Origin: Nocardioides sp. CER19
Lineage (GTDB): Bacteria; Actinomycetota; Actinomycetes; Propionibacteriales; Nocardioidaceae
DNA length: 64,000 nt
NCBI RefSeq assembly: GCF_029846275.1
Contig: NZ_JARVWS010000001.1
Coordinates: forward strand, 124,001 to 188,000
Reading direction: 5' to 3'
Positions 7,864 through 16,970 of this stretch are shown in pieces; within the stretch, counting starts at the first letter, position 1, and every line of letters begins with the position of its first letter. The notes beneath the pieces were generated by a model, which ran no database searches, was not told the DNA's origin, and was given only the letters and a program-made list of their open reading frames with translations. The translations under genes and the position numbers were made by a program.

Positions 7864-9020
7864 GCCGACCCGACGACGCCGGCCCGCAGCGACACGCGAG
7901 CATCGTCCGCGTCACGGGCGGCGACCACCTCCGCGTCCCCTACCAGGACGTCAGCACCATGGCCGACGCCTTCGACCACACCGGCGACCGGGCGCTCGCC
8001 TGTGCCGGCCGGGTCGGCGCCGTCGCGGTCTCGCCCGACCTCCTCGCCTCCGCCGCGTTCTCACCCGGCACCGCGCTCGTCGCCGAGGCGGCGACCGGGG
8101 CACTGGCCGCCGCGCTCACCGCCTGGGCCGCCGCGATCACGGCGCACGCGGCGACCGTCCGTCACGTCGTCGCCGAGCTCGAGCGGGCCGACGCGCTGGT
8201 CCACGACCGGATCCTCGTCGAGGAGCGACTGGTCGCGTCGCTCTACGGGCGGGAATGGGTCCCGCCCGACGTACGCCCCACCGAGTTGCAGGTACCGATG
8301 TCGTCAGCGGCGCCCACCGGCCTCGACTCGCTCGTCGACCACGCCGGTCAGATGAGCGAGCTCTCCGGCCCCGGCTCTCCCGACAACAAGGGCACCGTCG
8401 AGGTCCAGACCCTGACCGGCACGGACGGCCGCCGCCGGCACGTCGTCTACCTGCCCGGGATGGACGACCTGACCCCGTTCAGCGTCGACTCCGACGTGCG
8501 CGACGTCGGCGCCGCGGTCAGCCTCGAGGCGGGCGTCCCCACGGCCTATGGCGCCGGGGCGCTCGAGGCGATGCACCAGGCGGGCATCCGCTCCGGCGAG
8601 CCGGTGCTCCTGGTCGGCCACAGCCAGGGTGGGATGCAGGCGCTCCAGCTGGCGAGCGCGGGGTCGCCGTACGACGTCACGCAGGTCGTGACCCTCGGCT
8701 CACCCGCCGTCCCCGGGACTCTGCCGCCCGGCCTGGGCGTGCTGTCGCTGGAGCACCAGGGCGACCCGGTGCCGCTCGTCGACGCCGGCGCCGAGGCGGG
8801 GTCGATGGTGTCGCCGCACCACGTGACGGTCACGTTCGACAGCGGGACATCGCCCTCCGTCGCCGACAACCACGGGTTCCCGCACTACAGCGCGGGCGCG
8901 GTGGCGGCCGAGCAGTCGACCGACCCGGTCGTGCAGGAGGCGCTCATCGGGCTGGACCCGTTCCTCGGCCAGCCGGGCGACGAGGTCCGGAGCACCGTCT
9001 TCCAGATCACCCGCGGATGA
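7860..9020 (+). CDS. Alpha/beta hydrolase with WXG-like N-terminal helical region
   Basis: A 386-aa protein. Residues ~30-125 are Ala-rich helices (DAFDHTGDRALACAGRVG..., AALTAWAAAITAHAATVRHV) resembling ESX substrate helices. The C-terminal half is an alpha/beta hydrolase: VLLVGHSQGGMQALQLA holds the nucleophile elbow (Ser in GHSQG), and later VPLVDAG and DNHGFPHYS could supply the acid and histidine. The likely activity is esterase/lipase. ATG 7860 overlaps the upstream stop; an in-frame GTG at 7812 would overlap the upstream gene by 52 nt and is less likely. No signal peptide. Confidence 0.65.
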   Translation: MSRPDDAGPQRHASIVRVTGGDHLRVPYQDVSTMADAFDHTGDRALACAGRVGAVAVSPDLLASAAFSPGTALVAEAATGALAAALTAWAAAITAHAATVRHVVAELERADALVHDRILVEERLVASLYGREWVPPDVRPTELQVPMSSAAPTGLDSLVDHAGQMSELSGPGSPDNKGTVEVQTLTGTDGRRRHVVYLPGMDDLTPFSVDSDVRDVGAAVSLEAGVPTAYGAGALEAMHQAGIRSGEPVLLVGHSQGGMQALQLASAGSPYDVTQVVTLGSPAVPGTLPPGLGVLSLEHQGDPVPLVDAGAEAGSMVSPHHVTVTFDSGTSPSVADNHGFPHYSAGAVAAEQSTDPVVQEALIGLDPFLGQPGDEVRSTVFQITRG

Positions 9021-9023
9021 GGG

Positions 9024-10397
9024 TCAGAGGATGTCGTGCACGAACTCCGTCAGCTGGGTCAAGTTGCGGCACTCCACCATCGGCACGACCGCCGCGTAGT
9101 CGGACGCCGCCGAGTCGCCGGTGTCCCAGTTGCGGCGGGCCTCCGGGTTCAGCCACCAGGCGTGCCGGGCGCTCGCGGCCATCCGCCGCAGGGTCGGGAG
9201 GGACAGGTCGCTGTAGTTCGAGCGCGCGTCGCCGAGGATGAGCAGCGACGACTTCGGCCCGAGCGCGTCCGGGTGCTCCTCGACGAACCGGCCGAAGGCG
9301 CGGCCGTAGTTGGTGCGCCCGAAGCGGGCGGCGTGCGAGGTCGCGTCGGCCAACCGCGTCATCGTGTCGACCATGTCGGAGCCGGGGGTGAAGTAGTCGG
9401 TCACCTCGTGGACGTCGTCGACGAACGTGAAGGCCCGCACCTTCCCGAACTGCTCGCGCAGCGCGAAGACCAGCATGAGCGTGAAGGACGCGAAGTTGGC
9501 GACCGAGCCGCTGACGTCGCAGAGGACGACCAGCTCGGTGCGGTGCGGGCGCTTCGGCCGGAGCCTCACGTCGAGGGGTACGCCGCCGTTCGAGATGGAG
9601 GCGCGCACGGTCCTGCGCATGTCGATCGGTCCGCGCCGGCGGGCGTGCTTCTCCTGGGTGAGCCGGGTCGCGAGCCGCCGCGCGAGCGGGTAGATCTCGC
9701 GGCGCAGCGCCTCCAGGTCGGCGCGACGCGCCGACAGGAAGTCCAGCCGGTCGATGGTCGGGCGCACGGTGATCCGCGCGATCTGGTCGGGGCCCTTCTC
9801 CTCGGCGATCCGGCGGCGGGCGTCGGCCTCGACCATCTGCTGGTAAGAGCCGACCCGCTTCGCCGCTGTGCGGCCCGCCTGCTCCTCGGTCCAGCCGCCG
9901 CGCCGCAGCCCCTCGATCAGCTTGAGGGTGAGCTCGTCGGTCGAGAGCCGTCGCAGTGTCGTGTACGCCGACCAGCTGCTCATGCCGGGGCCGCGGCCGG
10001 GCATCGACCCGAAGCGGCCGACGGCCTCGCTGGCCAGCTGCCGCAGCCGCTCGAGGTCGTCGGCCTCGAGGGCGTCGGCGAGCTCCTCGGTGAACGCGGC
10101 CAGGTCGGCCGGTCCGTCCGCTGGCCGAGCCGGTCGAGAGCCCTCTGGTTCCGCAGCGGCCGCGAACCCCTCGCCCACCATCCGCGGGAAGTAGATCTCG
10201 AACAGCTCGTCGAACGTCTCCCGCTGGCTCTGCCGCTTGACCAGCGTGGCGGCGTAGGTGTCGTGCACCTGCTGGCGCTGCCCCCAGCCGACCAGGCCCA
10301 GCGCGGCGACCGCGTCGAGGTCCTCGGAGAGCGACACCGGCATCCCGGCGGCGCGCAGCGCCTCCAGGAAGGCGATGTGCCGGTCGAGCAGGGTCAT
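9024..10397 (-). CDS. VWA-domain protein, CoxE-like
   Basis: A 457-aa cytoplasmic protein of the CoxE/DUF58-related VWA group. The von Willebrand A domain in the C-terminal half carries a MIDAS motif, VVLCDVSGSVANF (DxSxS). The N-terminal part is helical and charged. Such proteins act with MoxR-type AAA+ ATPases in metal-centre insertion or complex assembly; the gene lies 7 bp after the MoxR gene and should be in the same operon. No carbon monoxide dehydrogenase or other obvious client is nearby. Confidence 0.85.
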   Translation of the reverse strand: MTLLDRHIAFLEALRAAGMPVSLSEDLDAVAALGLVGWGQRQQVHDTYAATLVKRQSQRETFDELFEIYFPRMVGEGFAAAAEPEGSRPARPADGPADLAAFTEELADALEADDLERLRQLASEAVGRFGSMPGRGPGMSSWSAYTTLRRLSTDELTLKLIEGLRRGGWTEEQAGRTAAKRVGSYQQMVEADARRRIAEEKGPDQIARITVRPTIDRLDFLSARRADLEALRREIYPLARRLATRLTQEKHARRRGPIDMRRTVRASISNGGVPLDVRLRPKRPHRTELVVLCDVSGSVANFASFTLMLVFALREQFGKVRAFTFVDDVHEVTDYFTPGSDMVDTMTRLADATSHAARFGRTNYGRAFGRFVEEHPDALGPKSSLLILGDARSNYSDLSLPTLRRMAASARHAWWLNPEARRNWDTGDSAASDYAAVVPMVECRNLTQLTEFVHDIL

Positions 10398-10404
10398 CGG
10401 GCGC

Positions 10405-11265
<861 letters not shown>

Positions 11266-11301
11266 GCGGCCATCCTCCCCCACCGGCGCGGGGCCTTGCG
11301 G

Positions 11302-11793
11302 TCAGGCGGCCGTGAGGGCGGCGTACCGCTGCAGGTAGACCGGCCATCCACCCTCGGACGCGACGCCGTCGCGCAGGCTCTGCCAACCGTCGAGGTGGCG
11401 GTCCAGGTGGCGGTGCGTGAGCTCGACGCGAGTGCTGCGCGCGTCGAGCGCCACGAACCTGACCTCGACCTCGCTGGCCCGCGCCAGGTCGGTCTCGAGC
11501 CGCCAGTCGACGCCGATGTCCCAGGTGAAGACGAGCCGCTCCGTGGGCTCGAAGGCGAGCACCCGGCCCCACCGGCAGGTGCTGCCGTCGACGCCCCGGT
11601 CGTAGACCGAGCCGCCCACGTGTGGTTCGAGGACCGTCTCGGCGACGTCCACGGCGAGCAGGTTGTGCTCCCGCGGCTTGATCCCGTCGAACTCCTCGGT
11701 GAACACCTTGAACGCCTCGGCCTGCGGGACGTCAACCGTCACGTCCACGGTGATGCTGGTGGCCTCAGCCCCCGCCTTGGTCGTCTCGGTCAT
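11302..11793 (-). CDS. SRPBCC / AHSA1-like domain protein
   Basis: A 163-aa single-domain protein with the START-like SRPBCC fold: an N-terminal strand ITVDVTVDVPQAEAFKVFTE, the middle GRVLAFEPTERLVFTWDIG, and a C-terminal helix ending WPVYLQRYAALTAA. These domains bind hydrophobic ligands. The ATG at 11793 lies inside the end of the ArsR gene (29-nt overlap), the usual ArsR-SRPBCC pair of actinobacteria, so it is co-transcribed with and controlled by that repressor. Confidence 0.8.
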   Translation of the reverse strand: MTETTKAGAEATSITVDVTVDVPQAEAFKVFTEEFDGIKPREHNLLAVDVAETVLEPHVGGSVYDRGVDGSTCRWGRVLAFEPTERLVFTWDIGVDWRLETDLARASEVEVRFVALDARSTRVELTHRHLDRHLDGWQSLRDGVASEGGWPVYLQRYAALTAA

Positions 11794-12109
11794 CGCTGTC
11801 TCCGTTCTGCTTCCGCTCGTCGATGCGCCGGCTGAAGTTGGCCAGCGCCTGGTTCCAGAAGCCGTCCAGCTCGGTGCGCAGGTCCTGCAGCGCGTCGGGT
11901 CGGGCGGAGTAGATCCGCTTGGTCCCCACCGACTCCACCGCCACCAGCCCGGCCTCACGCAGCACGCGGAGGTGCTGGGAGACGTTCGGTCGCGTCATCG
12001 TCGGGAGGTGGTCGGCGACCTCGCCGACCGACAGCGGTCGCTCGGCCACGCGGGCGAGGATCACCCGGCGGGTCGGGTCGGCCAGTGCCACCCAAGCGTC
12101 AACTGTCAC
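11765..12109 (-). CDS. ArsR/SmtB-family winged-helix repressor
   Basis: A 114-aa protein with a winged helix-turn-helix: ALADPTRRVILARVAERPLSVGEVAD, recognition helix near MTRPNVSQHLRVLREAGLV. No metal-binding cysteine cluster is present (no Cys at all), so it is not a metal sensor of the ArsR or SmtB kind; it belongs to the group paired with SRPBCC proteins. The GTG start is leaderless (minus-strand TACCTT 6 nt before) and sits beside a palindrome, consistent with autoregulation. Confidence 0.85.
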   Translation of the reverse strand: MTVDAWVALADPTRRVILARVAERPLSVGEVADHLPTMTRPNVSQHLRVLREAGLVAVESVGTKRIYSARPDALQDLRTELDGFWNQALANFSRRIDERKQNGDSDDRDDQGGG

Positions 12110-12130
12110 TTACGTAAGGTACGACTTACG
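12109..12130. promoter_or_regulatory. Putative ArsR operator over its own -10 and start codon
   Basis: CTTACGTAAG (12109-12118) is a perfect 10-bp palindrome, and its CGTAAG half is repeated inverted as CTTACG at 12125-12130. The minus-strand -10 TACCTT (12121-12116) lies between them and the GTG start is at 12109-12107, so bound repressor would block the promoter completely. Confidence 0.55.
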
Positions 12131-12869
12131 CAGTCGCGGGCACAAGCCCCACCGACACGGACCGGTAGAGGTCGAGCACAGCTGCGAGCGCGTCGCGGTC
12201 GCCGTCCACCGCGAGCTGCCCGTGGTGCTCGGCCGCCGCCAGCTGCGTCATCCCGAAGACCACCTCGGTCCAGGCGGTCGAGTCGCCGGTGACGATGACG
12301 TCCGGGCGCTCGGGGATCCCCTCGACCAGCTCGAGCGAGCGCCGCCGCCACCGCAGGCGATAGCGGCGTACGCCGGCCGCCGGCCGACGCGCGTCGACGA
12401 GCCGGAGCCCCAGCTCGACGGAGCGGGGCGCCCGGGGAGCGGCCGGCGTCATCGTGCGCATCGCGACGACCGCGCCGTCGGGCGTCATGCTGCCGCCCGC
12501 GACCGGGAAGCCCGGCGAGCCGTGCGCCCAGCGGCCGAGCGCGGCCATCACGTCCTCGAGCCCGCGTCCCCAGGACGTCAGCCGGTAGGCGCGCGTGCGG
12601 CCGAGGTCGTCCAGGGTCGCCTGCTCCACCACACCCGACTCGGCCAGGCGGCGCAGGCGCTCGGTCAGCACCGCGGGGGTGATCCCGACGACGGCGGACT
12701 GCAGGTCGGCGAAACGGCGCGGGCCGAGCATCAGCTCCCGCACGACGATGAGGCTCCAACGGTCGCCGATCACGTCGAGCGCATGCGCGGTCGCGCACGC
12801 GTCACCCAGCTCGCCGTACGTCTTCTTCGGGGGCACTTCTCTCCTCACTCTCTTCACAAGAGCGGTCAC
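12126..12869 (-). CDS. HxlR-type winged-helix regulator with C-terminal extension
   Basis: A 247-aa regulator. The N-terminal HxlR domain is clear (CATAHALDVIGDRWSLIVVREL, then FADLQSAVVGITPAVLTERLRRLAESGVV). The C-terminal ~110 residues (ALGRWAHGSPGFP onward, ending DRDALAAVLDLYRSVSVG) look like an SCP2-type ligand pocket, as in other long HxlR proteins. The leaderless GTG start has minus-strand TACACT 7 nt before it. It is divergent from the SMP-30 gene and may control it. Confidence 0.8.
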   Translation of the reverse strand: MTALVKRVRREVPPKKTYGELGDACATAHALDVIGDRWSLIVVRELMLGPRRFADLQSAVVGITPAVLTERLRRLAESGVVEQATLDDLGRTRAYRLTSWGRGLEDVMAALGRWAHGSPGFPVAGGSMTPDGAVVAMRTMTPAAPRAPRSVELGLRLVDARRPAAGVRRYRLRWRRRSLELVEGIPERPDVIVTGDSTAWTEVVFGMTQLAAAEHHGQLAVDGDRDALAAVLDLYRSVSVGLVPATA

Positions 12870-12882
12870 TATGTTTAGTGTA
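12867..12882. promoter_or_regulatory. Palindrome in the HxlR/SMP-30 divergent promoter
   Basis: CACTA (12867-12871) and TAGTG (12876-12880) form an inverted repeat that spans the HxlR start codon and the spacer to its -10 box (TACACT, 12882-12877 on the minus strand). It sits 38 bp before the SMP-30 start, a good position for control of both genes. Confidence 0.4.
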
Positions 12883-12917
12883 GCGAAGATGGAGCCGGAC
12901 GACAGCAGGAGACGGTG

Positions 12918-13772
12918 ATGGACGTCCTCGCCACGGGACTGGGCCTCGTCGAGTCACCGCGGTGGCACGACCGGCGCCTCTGGTTCAGCGACTGGACGGC
13001 GGGTCGGATCCTGAGGATCGACGACGCCGGCGGGCTCGACGAGGTCGTCCGGCACGCCTCGCTGCCGCTCTGCTTCGACTTCCTCCCGGACGGGCGGCTG
13101 CTGCTGGTGTCCGGTCCCGAGCGGGCGCTGCTGACGCTGGAGGAGGACGGCTCGCTGAGCAGGTACGCCGACCTGTCCGCGTTGTCGCCGTACGGCTGCA
13201 ACGACATCGTGGTCGACGGCCGCGGCAACGCCTACGTCAACGGCGCCGGCTTCGACTTCGCGCAGGGACCGCCGCCCGGTGACCGGCAGCCGGGGTTCGT
13301 CGCGGTGGTGCGGCCGGACGGCGCGGCCGCGGTCGTCGCTGACGACATCGCCTTCCCCAACGGCATGGCCGTGACCGCCGACGGCCGCACGCTCGTGGTC
13401 GCCGACTCCTACCGGTCGCAGCTGCTGGGGTTCGACATCGGCGACGACGCGACGCTGTCGAACCGCCGCGTCTGGGCCGAGCTCGGCGGCGACAACCCGG
13501 ACGGCATCTGCCTCGACGCCGACGGCGCCGCGTGGTACGCCGACGTGCCGCACCAGCACTGCGTCCGGGTCGCCGAGGGCGGTGCCGTCCTGGCCACGGT
13601 CGACCTCGACCGCGGCGGCTTCGCCTGCATGCTGGGCGACTCCGACCTCTATGTCGTCGGCGCCCGGTGGCCGGGCGCGGCCGCGCTGGCCACCCACGCC
13701 GACTGGGACGGCCGCGTCTGGCGGGTGCCCGCTCCCGCCGCCGGTGCCGGCTGGCCCGGACCCCACCTGTGA
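12918..13772 (+). CDS. SMP-30/gluconolactonase-family protein
   Basis: A 284-aa six-bladed beta-propeller of the SMP-30/gluconolactonase/LRE family. Divalent-metal ligand positions are recognisable: Glu in VESPRWHDRRLWFSDW, Asn in FPNGMAVTADG and Asp in NPDGICLDADGAAWYAD. It probably hydrolyses a sugar lactone or related ester. ATG 12918 is preferred to the GTG three bases upstream because GGAG (12908-12911) is then at 6-nt spacing. It is followed after 15 bp by a VOC-family gene. Confidence 0.85.
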   Translation: MDVLATGLGLVESPRWHDRRLWFSDWTAGRILRIDDAGGLDEVVRHASLPLCFDFLPDGRLLLVSGPERALLTLEEDGSLSRYADLSALSPYGCNDIVVDGRGNAYVNGAGFDFAQGPPPGDRQPGFVAVVRPDGAAAVVADDIAFPNGMAVTADGRTLVVADSYRSQLLGFDIGDDATLSNRRVWAELGGDNPDGICLDADGAAWYADVPHQHCVRVAEGGAVLATVDLDRGGFACMLGDSDLYVVGARWPGAAALATHADWDGRVWRVPAPAAGAGWPGPHL

Positions 13773-13787
13773 GAGAGAGGAACGCGC

Positions 13788-14237
13788 ATGAACCAGCACG
13801 CGACGCCGACGACGATCGCCCTGCCCACGACCGGCCGCCGGGCGGCGTACGCCTTCTTCCGCGACGGGCTCGGGCTGCCGACGCCCGGTGACCCGGCCGA
13901 GGACGGCGTACCCGAGCCGCTGCGCGTGGTCCTCAACTCCGACACCGAGGTCATGCTGATCCCGGCGGACGGCTTCGCCTTCGTCACCGGTCGTGAGGCC
14001 ACGAGCGACGGCCGGGCCGAGTGCATGATCAGCCTGCCGACGGAGTCCCCCGCCGAGGTCGATGCGCGCTTCGCCCGGGCGGTCGGCGGCGGCGGTACGG
14101 CGGTCGCCCCGCCAGCGATGACACCGTGGGGCTCCTTCTACCGCGCCCTGGTCGCCGACCCGGACGGTCATCTCTGGCAGCTGATGTGCCTGGACGCCGG
14201 CGGGCAGGCATCAGCGGGGAGCGAGGAGGACGCGTAG
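13788..14237 (+). CDS. VOC/glyoxalase-fold protein
   Basis: A 149-aa protein with two beta-alpha-beta-beta-beta modules of the vicinal-oxygen-chelate superfamily: FFRDGLGLPTP in the first half, and FYRALVADPDGHLWQLMCLD at the end. It lacks features that fix a substrate. The SD-like GAGAGAGG precedes the ATG. The gap of 15 bp suggests an operon with the SMP-30 gene. Confidence 0.7.
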   Translation: MNQHATPTTIALPTTGRRAAYAFFRDGLGLPTPGDPAEDGVPEPLRVVLNSDTEVMLIPADGFAFVTGREATSDGRAECMISLPTESPAEVDARFARAVGGGGTAVAPPAMTPWGSFYRALVADPDGHLWQLMCLDAGGQASAGSEEDA

Positions 14238-14244
14238 GCGCGCT

Positions 14245-14269
14245 CTCAGCGCTCACTCAGTCCTGAGTG
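14245..14269. promoter_or_regulatory. CTCAG repeats upstream of mprA
   Basis: CTCAG occurs at 14245-14249 and 14256-14260, exactly 11 bp apart, as expected for OmpR-family direct-repeat sites, and CACTCAG (14254-14260) pairs with CTGAGTG (14263-14269). The cluster ends 13 bp before the GTG of the response-regulator gene, so autoregulation is likely. Confidence 0.45.
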
Positions 14270-14282
14270 GCACTCTGGTGCC

Positions 14283-14987
14283 GTGACCAGCCCTGCCGCG
14301 ACCAAGCCACGCGTCCTCGTCGTCGAGGACGACAAGGCCGTGCGCGAGTCGCTCCGGCGCTCGCTCGAGTTCAACGGCTACGACGTCTCGCTGGCCGGCG
14401 ACGGCGCGGAGGCCCTCGCGGTCATCGGCTCGGCTCGCCCCGAGGTGGTCGTGATGGACGTGATGATGCCGCGCCTCAACGGTCTGGAGGCCACCAAGGC
14501 GCTGCGCGCGGCCGGCAACGACGTGCCGATCATCGTGCTGACCGCTCTCGACGCCGTCGGCGACCGCGTCGACGGCCTCGACGCCGGCGCCGACGACTAC
14601 CTGACGAAGCCGTTCGCGCTGCCCGAGCTCCTCGCCCGGCTGCGGGCGCTGCTGCGCCGAGCCGTCCCGGTCGAGGGATCGGAGGACGAGATCCTCGCGT
14701 TCGCCGACCTGACGATGAACGTCGCGACCCGCGAGGTGACCCGCGGCGCCCGGCGCATCGAGCTGACCCGGACCGAGTTCACCCTGCTGGAGATGTTCCT
14801 GCGGCGGCCGCGCCGCGTGCTCGAGCGCTCGTTCATCCTCGAGGAGGTGTGGGGGTTCGACTTCCCCACGACCGCCAACTCGCTCGAGGTCTACGTCGGC
14901 TACCTGCGCCGCAAGACCGAGGCCGAGGACGAGCAGCGACTGATCCACACCGTGCGCGGTGTGGGCTACGTGCTCAGGGAGTCATGA
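14283..14987 (+). CDS. mprA: OmpR-family response regulator, MprA-like
   Basis: A 234-aa response regulator with phospho-acceptor Asp59 ([13 protein letters not shown]), acidic pocket VVEDD, conserved Lys in DDYLTKPF, and a C-terminal winged helix ([44 protein letters not shown]). Sequence and gene order match mycobacterial MprA, which governs envelope stress responses. The GTG start lacks an SD. It overlaps the kinase gene by ATGA. Confidence 0.88.
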   Translation: MTSPAATKPRVLVVEDDKAVRESLRRSLEFNGYDVSLAGDGAEALAVIGSARPEVVVMDVMMPRLNGLEATKALRAAGNDVPIIVLTALDAVGDRVDGLDAGADDYLTKPFALPELLARLRALLRRAVPVEGSEDEILAFADLTMNVATREVTRGARRIELTRTEFTLLEMFLRRPRRVLERSFILEEVWGFDFPTTANSLEVYVGYLRRKTEAEDEQRLIHTVRGVGYVLRES

Positions 14988-16399
14988 CCGTCCCGTTCGT
15001 CGAGCGGAGCCCGGACGGCGGGTGGCACTACCGCCGCTCCCTCGCCAGCCGCGTCACGCTGCTCACCACCATCGCCGTCGGCCTCGTCGTGGCGATGCTG
15101 TCGGTGGCGATCTACGCGCTCATGCGCCACCAGCTCGTGGCCAGCGCCGACCAGAACCTGATGGACCGAGCGCAGGCCGCGGCCGGCTCCTCCGCCCTGC
15201 TCGTCCTCACCCAGGACGAGATCCCGGCCGCCGTGATCAGCACCGCCGAGATCCGGATCGCCTTCGTCGACAACGACGGCGTCGTCCACATCCCCGACCG
15301 GGTCGGCGGCTTCCCCCCGCTGTCGACCCCCGAGCTCGCGGTCGCGCAGCACAAGCTCTCGTCGAGCATCCGGACCATCTCAGCCGGCAACCAGGAGTAC
15401 CGCGTCGTCGCCGTGCCGACCATGGTGACCGGCGAGCGGCGGGCACTCGTGCTGGCGCAGGCCCTCACCCCGCAGGAGCACCTGCTGCACCGGCTGAGCC
15501 TCGTCATGCTGTTCTGCGGTCTCGTGGGTGTCCTGTTCGCCGCCCTCGCCGGCTGGGGCGTCGCCGTCAACGGTCTGCGGCCCGTACGCCGGCTGACCCG
15601 GTCGGTCGAGGAGATCTCCCCCCACGACCTCGCCCCGCTCCCGGTGGAGGGCGACGACGAGATCGCCCGGCTGGCGACCGCCTTCAACGGCCTGCTCGCC
15701 GCGCTGTCGGCCTCCCAGGAGCGGCAGCGGCAGCTGATCGCCGACGCCGGCCACGAGCTACGGACCCCGCTCACCTCGATGCGCACCAACATCGACCTGC
15801 TCACCCAGGCCGACCTGGCGCTGGAGCCCGCGCAGCGGGCCGAGCTGCTCACCGACGTACGCGCCCAGATGGAGGAGCTCACCGCTCTCATCGGCGACCT
15901 CGTCGAGCTCGCCCGTGACGAGCCGCTGACGCCCGTCGTCGAGGCCGTCGAGCTGCACGAGGTCGTCGACCACGCGGTGGCGCGGGTCCGGCTGCGCGCC
16001 CCGCTCGTGTCGTTCGAGGTCGACGCCCAGCCGTGGTGGGTGGTGGGCGAGTCCAACGCGCTGGAGCGCGCGATCACCAACCTGCTCGACAACGCCGCGA
16101 AGTGGAGCCCGCCCGACGGAACGGTGCACGTCACGCTCCGCGACGGCGTCCTCACCGTCGACGACCAGGGCCCGGGGATCCCCGAGGGGGATCGGCCGCA
16201 CGTCTTCGACCGCTTCTACCGCGCCGCCGAGTCGCGCGCGATGCCGGGCTCCGGCCTCGGTCTCGCGATCGTCAGGCAGACTGCGGAGCGGCACGGCGGC
16301 ACCGTCGCCGCCGACCAGACACCCGAGGGCGGCGCCCGCCTGGTGCTCCGCATTCCCGGCGCTGCCCACGCCATGCCGAAGGAGGCACCCCACCGGTGA
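14984..16399 (+). CDS. mprB: Sensor histidine kinase, MprB-like
   Basis: A 471-aa kinase: membrane segments at about 24-47 and 171-194 flank a ~120-residue extracytoplasmic sensor region, then HAMP (195-247), phospho-acceptor His257 in [13 protein letters not shown], and an ATPase domain with N box [10 protein letters not shown]1 DDQGPGIP, F box VFDRFYR and G2 GSGLGLAIV. It should phosphorylate the preceding regulator. ATG 14984 overlaps that gene's stop, and its own stop overlaps the GTG of the following lipoprotein gene. Confidence 0.88.
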   Translation: MTVPFVERSPDGGWHYRRSLASRVTLLTTIAVGLVVAMLSVAIYALMRHQLVASADQNLMDRAQAAAGSSALLVLTQDEIPAAVISTAEIRIAFVDNDGVVHIPDRVGGFPPLSTPELAVAQHKLSSSIRTISAGNQEYRVVAVPTMVTGERRALVLAQALTPQEHLLHRLSLVMLFCGLVGVLFAALAGWGVAVNGLRPVRRLTRSVEEISPHDLAPLPVEGDDEIARLATAFNGLLAALSASQERQRQLIADAGHELRTPLTSMRTNIDLLTQADLALEPAQRAELLTDVRAQMEELTALIGDLVELARDEPLTPVVEAVELHEVVDHAVARVRLRAPLVSFEVDAQPWWVVGESNALERAITNLLDNAAKWSPPDGTVHVTLRDGVLTVDDQGPGIPEGDRPHVFDRFYRAAESRAMPGSGLGLAIVRQTAERHGGTVAADQTPEGGARLVLRIPGAAHAMPKEAPHR

Positions 16400-16959
16400 A
16401 CAACCGTCTGACCGCCCTGCTGGTGGGCGGCCTGACTCTGCTGTCCTCGACCGGCCTGCTCACCGGCTGCTCGTCCGACGACGCCACGTCGTCGCCGCAC
16501 GCCGCGACGGGATCGCCCTCGGCCACGCCGAGCGAGCCGTCGTTCAACCCCTGCGCGGGAGTCGACGTCGCGCCGGTCTCGCAGGCGCTCGGCGCTCAGC
16601 TCGAGAAGGAGACCGGCACCGCTGACAACCCGCGCTGCGCCCTGGTCCCGGTGAAGAAGGGCGGCCCCACGTTCGAGCTGTCCTACCTCTGGTTCGACCA
16701 GGGCCTCGAGGCCGCGTGGTCGACCATGCAGGTCCCGGCCGGCACGGTCAGCCGTCCGACGGTGCCGGGCGCCGACGACGCCCGCATGGTCGTCAACGAC
16801 TCCGGGTCGGCGTACGCCGTCTCGGCGTTCCTGCAGAACGGCAAGCTGATCCAGACCGTCAACGCCCTCGCCCTCAAGCCGTACGACGGCCCGAAGGTGC
16901 AGAAGGCGACCGCCGTGCTCCTCCGGCAGCTCTCCGCGGCGCGCGCCGACGCGTCCTGA
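16396..16959 (+). CDS. DUF3558-like secreted lipoprotein in the mprAB operon
   Basis: A 187-aa protein with a lipoprotein signal peptide: hydrophobic segment LTALLVGGLTLLSSTGLL and lipobox LLTGC. After a Ser/Thr/Pro-rich linker comes FNPCAGVDVAPVSQALGA, the opening typical of DUF3558-type actinobacterial lipoproteins, with a second Cys (NPRCALV). The GTG start overlaps the kinase stop (GTGA), and GGAGG lies at 16381-16385. The context suggests a cell-surface accessory or ligand-side partner of the MprB-like kinase; this is an inference. Confidence 0.75.
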   Translation: MNNRLTALLVGGLTLLSSTGLLTGCSSDDATSSPHAATGSPSATPSEPSFNPCAGVDVAPVSQALGAQLEKETGTADNPRCALVPVKKGGPTFELSYLWFDQGLEAAWSTMQVPAGTVSRPTVPGADDARMVVNDSGSAYAVSAFLQNGKLIQTVNALALKPYDGPKVQKATAVLLRQLSAARADAS

Positions 16960-16970
16960 CGACTCAGGAC
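16953..16970. terminator. Hairpin overlapping both convergent stop codons
   Basis: GTCCTGA (16953-16959) pairs with TCAGGAC (16964-16970) around CGAC. The arms include the stop codon of the lipoprotein gene (TGA, 16957-16959) and that of zwf on the other strand (16966-16964), so one small hairpin may end both transcripts. Confidence 0.5.

Noticed and set aside
10122-10142. TGGCCGAGCCGGTCGAGAGCC in the CoxE-like gene as a fourth palindromic repeat
   Set aside because: Three or more mismatches to the repeat core and no clear arms; chance similarity in GC-rich DNA cannot be excluded.
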